Shown here: piece after piece, positions 1-6,970 of the stretch | How the letters are laid out: each line of letters starts with the position of its first letter | How positions within the stretch are numbered: the first letter of the stretch is position 1 | From: DASQPR01 sp963724705 | GTDB lineage: Bacteria > Actinomycetota > Actinomycetes > Mycobacteriales > Micromonosporaceae | NCBI GenBank assembly: GCA_963724705.1 | Contig: CAVRVS010000004.1 | Location: forward strand, 1,612,001-1,676,000 | Direction of reading: 5' to 3' | DNA: 64,000 nucleotides | The notes under the pieces: model-generated | What the model saw: only the letters and a program-made list of their open reading frames with translations | What the model was told of the DNA's origin: nothing | Database searches by the model: none | Program-made: the position numbers and the translations under genes

Positions 1-291
1 CAGTCAAAGGTGTTCGGCATCCCCGTTGCCCTGCTCGGTCTGCTCTACTTCGTCGCGATGCTGCCCGCGTGTCTGCCGGCCGCCTGGCGCAGCCGTTCGC
101 CGTGGCTGCGCAACGGCCGGATCGCCGCCGGCATCGTCGGCATCGGCTTCGTGTTCTACCTGCTCTACGCCGAGCTGTTCACGATCGGCAAGATCTGCCT
201 CTACTGCACCGGCGTGCACGTCGTGACGGTCGCACTCTTCGCGGTCGTACTGTTCGGCCAGGCCAGCGTCACCGCACCCGAGGATCGCTGA
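1..291 (+). CDS. VKOR-family (vitamin K epoxide reductase-like) membrane protein, C-terminal part
   Basis: The reading frame is open from the first base, so the 5' part lies outside the window. The 96 visible residues hold three hydrophobic segments and the VKOR signature: an S-K-V-F-G-I-P start of a helix and a C-L-Y-C redox pair near nt 195-207, followed by a last membrane helix. VKOR homologues oxidise DsbA-like thioredoxin partners outside the membrane and pass electrons to quinones, so this protein probably supports disulfide bond formation. The family assignment is fairly secure; the partner is not visible. Confidence 0.8.
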   Translation, partial: QSKVFGIPVALLGLLYFVAMLPACLPAAWRSRSPWLRNGRIAAGIVGIGFVFYLLYAELFTIGKICLYCTGVHVVTVALFAVVLFGQASVTAPEDR

Positions 292-350
292 GGCGCGCGC
301 CGGCTTGAAATCCAGCGGTCGTGCGGCGGCCCGATTCGCCATCCACGCTA

Positions 351-413
351 GTCATTCCGGCTCGTCATTCCGGCTCGTCATTCCGGCTCGTCATTCGGCT
401 CGTCATCCCGGGC
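351..413. repeat. Short 13-bp tandem repeat
   Basis: The unit GTCATTCCGGCTC occurs three times exactly (351, 364, 377), then as a 12-bp copy at 390 and a decayed copy at 402. It lies in the gap between the VKOR gene and the convergent kinase gene and runs into the last codons of the latter. It looks like slippage-prone simple repeat DNA; no function is evident. Confidence 0.85.
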
Positions 414-1056
414 GAGCCAGGATCACATCGGCGTCGTCGCGCGTGGTCGCGATCAGCTTCGCGTTGATCTCGTCGCTCGAATGGACCCAATTCAGCGCCG
501 CCGACCGATCCAGGCCGCGCGAACGTTGACGGCGGATCAGCGAGTCGACACGTACGCCGGCCGGGGTGTCGAGGTAGAGCGCGACGTCGAGCAGCGGCCG
601 GACCTGATCCCACGGCGCTCGTCGCAGCAGCAGATAGTTGCCCTCCACGATGACGACGCGAATGTCCGCCGGGACGGGGATGGCCGCGTTGATGGACTCG
701 TGCAACGTACGACTGTAGATCGGGGCGTAGACCACCGGTTCGTCGCAAGCGCGCAGGCGGCGGAGCATCGCAACGAAGCCGTACGCGTCGAACGTTTCCG
801 GCGCGCCTTTCCGGCCGGCGTATCCGAGACGCGCGAGCTCAGAGTTGGCCAGGTGGAAGCCGTCCATACCGACCGCCAGTGCCGTCCGCGATCCGTACGC
901 GCCGCACAACGCCGACGCGATCGACGTCGCGAGCGTCGACTTTCCCGCCGCCGGCGGTCCCGCGATCCCGACCACGATCCGGTGTCCAGCGGCGTCGAGT
1001 AGTGGCTCGATCGCCGCACGCGCACCCGCGACCACGACCGGATGTGAACTCGCCAT
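403..1056 (-). CDS. P-loop nucleoside/nucleotide kinase-like protein (uridine/pantothenate kinase superfamily)
   Basis: 217 residues from an ATG at 1056; upstream in-frame sequence is Arg/Pro-rich and lacks family resemblance, so the short start is preferred. A Walker A motif G-P-P-A-A-G-K-S lies near residues 33-40, M-D-G-F-H-L near 68-73, an R-K-G-A-P-E-T-F-D-A stretch typical of the phosphoribulokinase/uridine kinase superfamily, and a V-E-G-N-Y-L-L-L strand. Members phosphorylate small molecules (nucleosides, pantothenate, fructose) in the cytosol; the substrate here cannot be read off. It stands alone, convergent with the VKOR gene. The last codons overlap the decayed end of a tandem repeat. 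Confidence 0.8.
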   Translation of the reverse strand: MASSHPVVVAGARAAIEPLLDAAGHRIVVGIAGPPAAGKSTLATSIASALCGAYGSRTALAVGMDGFHLANSELARLGYAGRKGAPETFDAYGFVAMLRRLRACDEPVVYAPIYSRTLHESINAAIPVPADIRVVIVEGNYLLLRRAPWDQVRPLLDVALYLDTPAGVRVDSLIRRQRSRGLDRSAALNWVHSSDEINAKLIATTRDDADVILARPG

Positions 1057-1401
1057 GCCGTTACCATTGCACGGCCGAGGCCCGACGGCGAAGATCCGAC
1101 CGCACGCCGGGGCGGACCGGGTTCGGCCCGACCGGTGAGCCGGGCGGTGGCTGCGACGCGGGAGCGCAGAACCGGCAGATCGTGGCAAATCGTTACGACA
1201 CACACACGCACGGCAACGCCACCGTGGAACTACCCACGCGGAGGATTGACCGTATAGAGTCCTTTGCCGGGACGCGCCGACGTTGCCGGTAATGGTGATG
1301 AGATCGGTGTTGTTGGGTATGAGATGGGGCCGGCACCCGGTGCACAGCCGCGAGGGCCGGTGACCGCAGGGCAACTGGGTTTGCTCGAGAGGAGACGCTC
1401 G

Positions 1402-2043
1402 GTGATCGACAACGCCGCCCCCCGGGAGAGCCACCTGGGCAGCGCGATCCCCAGTCAGCGAACCGACGGCCAGACCAGCGGGTCCGAACGTGTCGGCGCG
1501 CACCGCCTCGACGGCCCGCCCACCGATGACGCCCACATCAGCGGGTCCGGCGCTCCCCGGGTCACCGGAACCGGTATTGCGCGGGTCACCGGATCGGCGA
1601 GCCGGCACGTCACCGGCACCGGAATTGCGCCGGTCGTTGCATCGTCAGCCCAGTCGGATCGCGCGATCGAACCGAGCCACGCCATACCGCCGGGTCGGCG
1701 AAGTTGGTTCGACGACGCGACGATGGTCCTGCCGGCCTTCCTCACCGGCCGGTTGGAGGCAGCCGCGCAGGCCGCCGCGGACGCCGTCACCGAGGCGATC
1801 TCGGCCCGCACGCCGGCCGACGCGGTCGCAGCGGCCGGGCATGCGCAAGAAGCGGGCCGCGCGCAGGCAGCCGCCGAGACCGAGGCCGCGACCGGCCGTC
1901 CCGCCCCGGCGCCCACATCGGAGACCGAGCCCAGCGACCGGCTGCCGTCCTCGGAGCGAAACATGCTCATCTTCGTGGCCATGCTGCTGGCGCTCGGTAC
2001 GATCGCGGTCGTCGCGACCATGGGCTTCGGCAAGTTCGGATAA
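1402..2043 (+). CDS. Hypothetical protein with one C-terminal membrane anchor
   Basis: I chose the GTG at 1402 because a GAGAGGAGA ribosome binding site ends six to seven bases upstream; longer in-frame starts at 1264 and about 1324 lack one. The 213-residue product has a Thr/Gly/Ser-rich N-terminal half with repeated V-T-G-T-G-I-A-type phrases, an Ala/Glu-rich middle likely to be helical, and a single hydrophobic segment in the last 25 residues ending G-F-G-K-F-G. This suggests a tail-anchored or single-pass protein. No family was recognised. The 345-bp gap before it (1057-1401) shows only a TATAGA-like hexamer near 1251. Confidence 0.65.
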   Translation: MIDNAAPRESHLGSAIPSQRTDGQTSGSERVGAHRLDGPPTDDAHISGSGAPRVTGTGIARVTGSASRHVTGTGIAPVVASSAQSDRAIEPSHAIPPGRRSWFDDATMVLPAFLTGRLEAAAQAAADAVTEAISARTPADAVAAAGHAQEAGRAQAAAETEAATGRPAPAPTSETEPSDRLPSSERNMLIFVAMLLALGTIAVVATMGFGKFG

Positions 2044-2045
2044 TC

Positions 2046-2095
2046 CTTATCGAAGCGCAGCGCCCGATGGTCGGCGCACCGTCCCTGACCGTGAT
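2046..2095. repeat. Solitary diverged copy of the 54.5/62 kb hairpin repeat family
   Basis: This gap segment aligns without gaps to the 72-bp unit of the array at 54522: both have CTT, an A-A-G-C-G-C block, and GGTCGGCGCACCGTCCCTG (2069-2087 here), then CGTGA. It lies just past the stop of the membrane-protein gene and before the stop of the response regulator, in the same sense relative to the minus-strand gene end as the array copy next to the FAD gene. Confidence 0.7.
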
Positions 2096-2118
2096 CGCGA
2101 ATAGCTCGGTGAGACCGA

Positions 2119-2784
2119 TTACCCGAGCCAGCCGGGCCGGACCAGACCGGATTCGTAGGCGTACACAACGAGTTGTGCTCGATCGCGCGCGCCGAGTTTA
2201 CCCATCGCTCGGCTCACGTGGGTCTTCGCGGTCGCCGGCGACACGACCAACTGCTCCGCGATTTCCTCATTGGACAGACCGGCGCCGACGAGCGCTGTCA
2301 CTTCACGCTCGCGGTCGGTCAACACGCTCACCGTTGTCGGCGGCTGTGGCGTGGGTGCCCGCGTGGTGAACTCGGCGATCAGGCGCCTGGTGACACCGGG
2401 CGACAGCAGCGCGTCGCCGGACGCGACGGCGCGGACCGCACGCAGCAACTCGACCGGCTCGGTGTCCTTGACCAGGAACCCGCTCGCGCCGCTACGCAGC
2501 GCCTCGAACACGTACTCGTCGAGGTCGAACGTCGTCAGGATGATGATCCGCACACCGTGCAGCGCCGGATCGGCGGCGATCTGACGCGTCGCGGCGAGGC
2601 CGTCGGTGCCCGGCATCCGGATGTCCATCAAGACGACGTCCGGATGGGTCCGCGTCGCCTGCCGGACCGCGTCGGCGCCGTCGATGGCCTCGCCCACCAC
2701 GTCGATGTCCGATTGAGCGTCGAGTAGCGCGCGGAATCCGGCGCGCAGCAGCGCCTGGTCATCGGCGAGCAATACCTTGATCAT
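2119..2784 (-). CDS. NarL/FixJ-family response regulator
   Basis: 221 residues. The N-terminal receiver has the acidic pocket L-L-A-D-D and the phospho-acceptor Asp in V-L-M-D-I-R-M-P-G (near residue 52), with the conserved Thr and Lys (F-L-V-K-D near 105). A LuxR-type helix-turn-helix follows from about residue 150 (L-T-D-R-E-R-E-V, then G-L-S-N-E-E-I-A and T-V/K-T-H-V-S-R). Phosphorylation by the partner kinase should activate DNA binding. Its ATG overlaps the stop codon of the upstream histidine kinase by four bases, so the two are translationally coupled. Confidence 0.95.
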   Translation of the reverse strand: MIKVLLADDQALLRAGFRALLDAQSDIDVVGEAIDGADAVRQATRTHPDVVLMDIRMPGTDGLAATRQIAADPALHGVRIIILTTFDLDEYVFEALRSGASGFLVKDTEPVELLRAVRAVASGDALLSPGVTRRLIAEFTTRAPTPQPPTTVSVLTDREREVTALVGAGLSNEEIAEQLVVSPATAKTHVSRAMGKLGARDRAQLVVYAYESGLVRPGWLG

Positions 2785-4346
2785 GAGGACTCCCGGATCG
2801 GTAACGTGGCCGTGACGACGAACCCACCGGTTGGGCCCGGCCCGGCCGTCAGTGTGCCGCCCAGCGCCACCGCTCGTGCGCGCATGCCGGCGATGCCGTT
2901 ACCGGACTCCCCCGGCCTCGCATGACCGGCCGCCGTGCGATCGGTGCGGGCATCGGCGCGCGCGTCGTTGCGCGAGTCCACGCCGACCCAGCCCGGCGCG
3001 CCGGCACCGTCGTCGGACACCCGCAGGACCAAACCCTCTGGCCGGTACGTCAGGACCACGCTCGCGTGGGCGCCATCACCCGCGTGGCGCCGGACGTTCG
3101 TCAGGGACTCCTGGATGATCCGGAAGGCGGCCCGGTCGACCTCGGGCGGCAGCGGCACGGGTTCGCCGACGACGACGGTCTCGGTCGGGTCGATCAGCGT
3201 CGTCAGGTTGGCCAGCGTCGGTGCGGGCGCGCGGGGCGCCGCTTCGTCCGACGAACGCAGGACGCCGAGCACGGAGCGCACCTCGCCGAGCGCCGCCGCA
3301 CTGGCCTCCTTGATCGCCTCGAGCGCCGCCCGCGCCTGGCCCGGATGCTCGTCCATCAAGTGCAGCCCGACCCCGGCCTGCACGTTGATCAGCGATAGGT
3401 GATGTCCGAGCACATCATGCAGTTCCTGTGCGATGCGCAGCCGCTCGTCGCTCTCCTGCCGGCGGGCCTGCTCGGCGCGCGCCCGAGCCTGCTCGGCGTG
3501 CGTACGGGCGATTTCGGCGAACCGCTCCGTCCGGACCCGGACCCCCTCGGCCAGGGCCAGCGCGACGATCGTCCATGCGGCGATCGCGATCGCAATCCCC
3601 ACCGACGGCGCCCGTAGATGCACGCCGCCCACCGACGAGAACACGTGGCCGGCGAGCACAAACGTCAGGTATCCGATGCCGGTGGCGATCCAGACGCCCC
3701 GGCGGTGGCCGGTGCGCACGGCGCCGAAAATGGACACGAGCACGGCGAAGAACACCGGCGCGTACGGGTAGCCGGCGAGAAGATACAAAACCGTCGCGGC
3801 CAGTGACACGACGTACGCCGCTATCCGCCATTTCCGCCGGACAATGAGCGCGGCCGCGCCAACGATGATCAGGATGTTGCCGCCCGCGTCGAGCGGGCGC
3901 AGCGGCGTCTGGTGGTTGTTGGCGATATGCGCGCCGAACAATTCGATGACTGCGATGAAGATCGCCAGGAAGATCGACGCATGCCGCGGTCCGCGCGGCC
4001 CGCGAGCCCACGGCGGGCCGTCGCGTTCCTGCGATCCGGCTGCATTCACGCCGCCATCGCGCCAGGGACCCTCCCGCCATGGCCCGCCGTCCCGCCAGGG
4101 GCCGCCGTCCCGCCAGGGGCCGCCATCCCGCCACGGGCCGTCGCGCCACGGTCCACCGTCCCGCCAGCGCGGACCACCGTGGCGTGCGGAGGCAGCCTCG
4201 TCCGGCGAGTCGGCCCCCGGCCGCCCGCCGTCGATGCCGCCGTCGATCCCCACACGGCCACGGTAGGCCACCACCCGCACCCGGAGGTACGCCCGCCGGA
4301 TCGCCGCTGGCAGACCGACGTACCCCCGTGGGTGTAGGTCGTCCAC
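2781..4346 (-). CDS. Sensor histidine kinase (HisKA_3 type) with a GGPWRD-repeat N-terminus
   Basis: 521 residues from a GTG at 4346. The first 110 residues are low complexity with about eight copies of a six-residue G-G-P-W-R-D unit. Then come about six membrane helices, a HisKA_3 dimerisation domain with the phospho-acceptor His in Q-E-L-H-D-V-L-G-H-H, and an HATPase_c domain with an N-box-like E-S-L-T-N and D-D-G-A-G-A. This is the DesK/NarX-type layout that feeds the downstream NarL-type regulator. The start is uncertain because 4346 lies inside an inverted repeat (4330-4358); a start further in would remove part of the basic leader but not the repeats. Confidence 0.9.
   Translation of the reverse strand: MDDLHPRGYVGLPAAIRRAYLRVRVVAYRGRVGIDGGIDGGRPGADSPDEAASARHGGPRWRDGGPWRDGPWRDGGPWRDGGPWRDGGPWREGPWRDGGVNAAGSQERDGPPWARGPRGPRHASIFLAIFIAVIELFGAHIANNHQTPLRPLDAGGNILIIVGAAALIVRRKWRIAAYVVSLAATVLYLLAGYPYAPVFFAVLVSIFGAVRTGHRRGVWIATGIGYLTFVLAGHVFSSVGGVHLRAPSVGIAIAIAAWTIVALALAEGVRVRTERFAEIARTHAEQARARAEQARRQESDERLRIAQELHDVLGHHLSLINVQAGVGLHLMDEHPGQARAALEAIKEASAAALGEVRSVLGVLRSSDEAAPRAPAPTLANLTTLIDPTETVVVGEPVPLPPEVDRAAFRIIQESLTNVRRHAGDGAHASVVLTYRPEGLVLRVSDDGAGAPGWVGVDSRNDARADARTDRTAAGHARPGESGNGIAGMRARAVALGGTLTAGPGPTGGFVVTATLPIRESS
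4055..4172. repeat. 18-bp coding tandem repeat (GGPWRD units)
   Basis: An 18-bp unit close to CCGTCCCGCCAGGGGCCG repeats about six times in the 5' part of the histidine kinase gene. It keeps the reading frame and encodes a six-residue Gly-Gly-Pro-Trp-Arg-Asp motif on the minus strand. Adjacent units are nearly identical at the DNA level, so copy number may vary between strains. Confidence 0.85.
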
Positions 4347-4358
4347 CCACTTACACCC
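4330..4358. promoter_or_regulatory. Inverted repeat in the divergent kinase/DUF1707 region
   Basis: GGGTGTA at 4330-4336 and TACACCC at 4352-4358 form a perfect 7-bp inverted repeat with a 15-bp spacer. It covers the annotated GTG start of the histidine kinase and lies about 110 bp before the divergent DUF1707 gene. It could be the binding site of the neighbouring response regulator; that role is inference. Confidence 0.4.
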
Positions 4359-4469
4359 GGCGGTGCAGCCGGAAAGCCATCCGCGGACCGACGCACCGCG
4401 ACTGCCGCGGCGCGCACAGTCAAGTCAACGGACCCGCAGCGGCCCGCGACACCGAAAGGGATGAGTCAG

Positions 4470-5045
4470 ATGACCACCGACACACCTCGCGTACGCACCT
4501 CCGACGCCGAGCGCGAGCGGATCGCGCAGACCCTGCGCGCGGCGGTCGGCGAGGGCCGACTGACGCTCGAGGAAGGCGACGAGCGTCTGGCGACGCTCTA
4601 CACGACGAAATACCGCGACGAACTGGCTCCGCTCATCGCTGACTTGCCGGCATCGGCCGACGACGCTAGCCGTCGCGCACCCGGCTGGGGGAAGGGACGC
4701 AATCCGCAGGAGGAGGTCTGGTCTCCGGAGAACGAGAGTGATCCGCGCGGCCGTCCCGAAGGGTACGGACCGTGGGCCGGTCCGGGGTGGGGCGGACACC
4801 CGCACGGCCCGGGTGCGCCGGGCCCCGGCGGACCGGGCTGGGGCGGGCCGGGTTGGACACGGCGCCCTGGGCCGCCGTGGTTCCTCCTGCCGCTGCTGCC
4901 GATCCTGTTCCTCTTCGTGGTCTTCGGCGCGATCGGTGGCATCGTGCACGGCCACTTCTTCGCGATCATCCCGCTTGCGCTGCTCACGTTCGCGATCCTG
5001 CGGATCGCCCGGTTCCGGCACCACTGGGGCGGGTGGCGGCGATGA
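4470..5045 (+). CDS. DUF1707 (SHOCT-like) domain membrane protein
   Basis: 191 residues. Residues 5-55 match DUF1707: R-T-S-D-A-E-R-E-R, then L-R-A-A-V-G-E-G-R-L-T-L-E-E-G-D-E-R and a Y-T-T-K-Y-R-D-E-L segment. A Gly/Pro/Trp-rich linker follows and the C-terminus has two hydrophobic helices and an Arg-rich end. The ATG at 4470 has GAAAGGG ten bases upstream; an ATG at 4461 is too close to it. DUF1707 proteins are actinobacterial and often neighbour regulators, but no biochemical role is established. Divergent from the two-component system, and its stop overlaps the next ATG. Confidence 0.85.
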   Translation: MTTDTPRVRTSDAERERIAQTLRAAVGEGRLTLEEGDERLATLYTTKYRDELAPLIADLPASADDASRRAPGWGKGRNPQEEVWSPENESDPRGRPEGYGPWAGPGWGGHPHGPGAPGPGGPGWGGPGWTRRPGPPWFLLPLLPILFLFVVFGAIGGIVHGHFFAIIPLALLTFAILRIARFRHHWGGWRR

Positions 5046-5803
5046 CCGTACGCTTCGACGACCTGGCCGGCCGGGTGGCCGTGGTCACCGGTGCCTCCCG
5101 GGGCATCGGTGCCGCCACGGCGCGCCTGCTCGCCGCGAACGGGATGCGCGTCGGGCTCATCGCCCGGGACGAGGACGCCCTCGACGACGTACGCGAGGCG
5201 ATCTGGAACGACGGCGGTAGAGCCGTCGTCGCGCCGGCCGACTGCACCCGTCCCGACGCGCTCGCGTTCGCGGCCAAGCACGTCGCGAACGAACTCGGCG
5301 ACGTCGACGTGCTGGCCGTCTTCGCCGGTGGCAATGGCCGGCCGCAACCGAGCGAGTCGATGAGCCCGCCGGCCTGGCGCGCGATCCTCGACGGCGACCT
5401 GTCGAGCGCGTTCTACACGATCCAGACGTTCGCCGCCGGCATGCTGGAACGCGGCCGCGGCTCGATCATCACCATGTCCTCGGCCGCCGGTCGTACGCCG
5501 TCGCAGGCCAACGTCGCCTACGCGGTGGCCAAGGCCGGCGTCGTGATGCTGACCCGCCATCTCGCCGCCGAATACGCGTCCCGTGGCGTACGCGTCAATG
5601 CGTTAGCACCCTCAGCGGTGCGCAACCAGAAGATGGCCGCGATGCCGGCGGCGCAATTCGAGGCGATGTCGCAGGCGTTTCCGCTCGGGCGCATCGGCGA
5701 GCCGGCCGACGTCGCCGCGGCCGCGGCGTACCTCGCGTCCGACGCCTCCGGCTGGATCACCGGCGTGACCCTCGACATCGCCGGCGGCAAGGTGGTCGCG
5801 TGA
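5042..5803 (+). CDS. SDR-family oxidoreductase
   Basis: 253 residues starting at the ATG that overlaps the DUF1707 stop codon (TGATGA arrangement), implying translational coupling. It has a classical Rossmann start with the T-G-A-S-R-G-I-G nucleotide loop near residues 16-23, an active-site Ser in M-S-S-A-A-G, and Y-A-V-A-K (Tyr and Lys of the catalytic set). The C-terminal W-I-T-G-V-T-L-D-I-A-G-G matches FabG-like dehydrogenases. The sequence supports an NAD(P)-dependent alcohol/ketone reaction; the substrate is not deducible. Confidence 0.9.
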   Translation: MTVRFDDLAGRVAVVTGASRGIGAATARLLAANGMRVGLIARDEDALDDVREAIWNDGGRAVVAPADCTRPDALAFAAKHVANELGDVDVLAVFAGGNGRPQPSESMSPPAWRAILDGDLSSAFYTIQTFAAGMLERGRGSIITMSSAAGRTPSQANVAYAVAKAGVVMLTRHLAAEYASRGVRVNALAPSAVRNQKMAAMPAAQFEAMSQAFPLGRIGEPADVAAAAAYLASDASGWITGVTLDIAGGKVVA

Positions 5804-5816
5804 GCGTCTGACCGCC

Positions 5817-5864
5817 CGGTTGCGCGGTCGCCCGGTTAGGCGGTCACCCGATCGCGCGGTCGCG
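5817..5864. repeat. Three 16-bp tandem units
   Basis: Units at 5817, 5833 and 5849 follow the pattern CGGTTGCGCGGTCGCC with a few changes. They sit between the SDR stop and the amidohydrolase start. No coding or regulatory role is apparent. Confidence 0.6.
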
Positions 5865-5987
5865 ACGGAACACCAGCTTCACTGTGGGGGGGTGCCCGGG
5901 TGGGTCCGGGCGACGCGGACGGCGTTCGGCTTCGGCCGGGCGCCGTCCGCCGCGTCTGCCCGCCGACCGGGTTGGCACACTGTGCGA

Positions 5988-6884
5988 GTGAGCGAACCTG
6001 CCCGTGACGAGGACGTCCGTGACTGGGCGCTCGCGCTCGGCCTGCCCGGCCTCATCGACATCCACACGCACTTCCTGCCGCCACGGATGATGCGGCGCGT
6101 CTGGGCGCATTTCTCCGAAGGCAGCCCGCTGATCGGTCGCGCATGGCCGGTGGCGTACATGTGGCCGGATGAAGAACGGGTCGCGCACCTGCGCAGCATG
6201 GGTGTGCACCATTTCAGCGCGCTGGCGTACGCGCACCGGCCGGCGATGGCCGCAGACCTGAACGAATGGACGCTCGAGTTCGCCGACAACACGCCGGACT
6301 GCATACCGTCGATGACGTTCTATCCGGAGCCCGGCGTGCTCGACTACGTCGATGCGGCGCTGGCCCGCGGTGCGCGCATCGCCAAGCTGCATCTGCAGGT
6401 CGGTGGCTTCGACCCGGCCGATCCGCTGCTCGACGACGTGTGGGGGCGGCTCGACGAGGTCGGCCTCCCCGTTGTCGTGCACGCCGGCTCCGGTCCGGTC
6501 AAGGCCGGCTATACCGGACCCGAGCCGTTCGAGGCGGTGCTGCGCCGGCACCCGCGGCTCGTCGCGGTCATCGCCCATTGCGGAGCCCCCGAGTACGTGG
6601 GCTTCTTCGCGCTCGCGAGGAAATACCCGCGGGTGTGTCTCGACACGACGATGGTCGGCACCGACTTCTTCAACGCGGTCGGGGCGCTGCCGGAGGCGTT
6701 GTTGCCCGACTTCCGTGCGCTCGGTCGCGATGGCCGGGTCCTGCTCGGCTCCGATTTCCCGAACATTCCCTATCCGTACGCGGAGCAGATCGCCGCGCTC
6801 GTACGGTTCGGTCTCGGCGACGACTGGCTGCGCGCGGTGTGCTGGAACAACGCGCAAGACCTGCTCGACCTCGATCCGGCCTGA
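5988..6884 (+). CDS. Amidohydrolase 2 family protein
   Basis: 298 residues from the GTG at 5988; the open frame continues upstream to 5820 but is Arg-rich and covers the 16-bp repeats. The TIM-barrel metal site is visible: H-T-H-F near residue 24, a His in V-V-V-H-A-G-S-G near the middle, V-I-A-H-C-G, and a C-terminal G-S-D-F-P-N-I-P. These fit the ACMSD/amidohydrolase-2 group, which hydrolyses or decarboxylates small carboxylated substrates using Zn. The natural substrate is unknown. It follows the SDR gene on the same strand after 184 bp. Confidence 0.85.
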   Translation: MSEPARDEDVRDWALALGLPGLIDIHTHFLPPRMMRRVWAHFSEGSPLIGRAWPVAYMWPDEERVAHLRSMGVHHFSALAYAHRPAMAADLNEWTLEFADNTPDCIPSMTFYPEPGVLDYVDAALARGARIAKLHLQVGGFDPADPLLDDVWGRLDEVGLPVVVHAGSGPVKAGYTGPEPFEAVLRRHPRLVAVIAHCGAPEYVGFFALARKYPRVCLDTTMVGTDFFNAVGALPEALLPDFRALGRDGRVLLGSDFPNIPYPYAEQIAALVRFGLGDDWLRAVCWNNAQDLLDLDPA

Positions 6885-6970
6885 CCCTCGCGCCAAGCCT
6901 TTCAGCCCGTTTCGGGTCACCTGCGCTCGTGAGACGATTCTGCTCGTGACTCGCGGGAGATGAGGCACCC

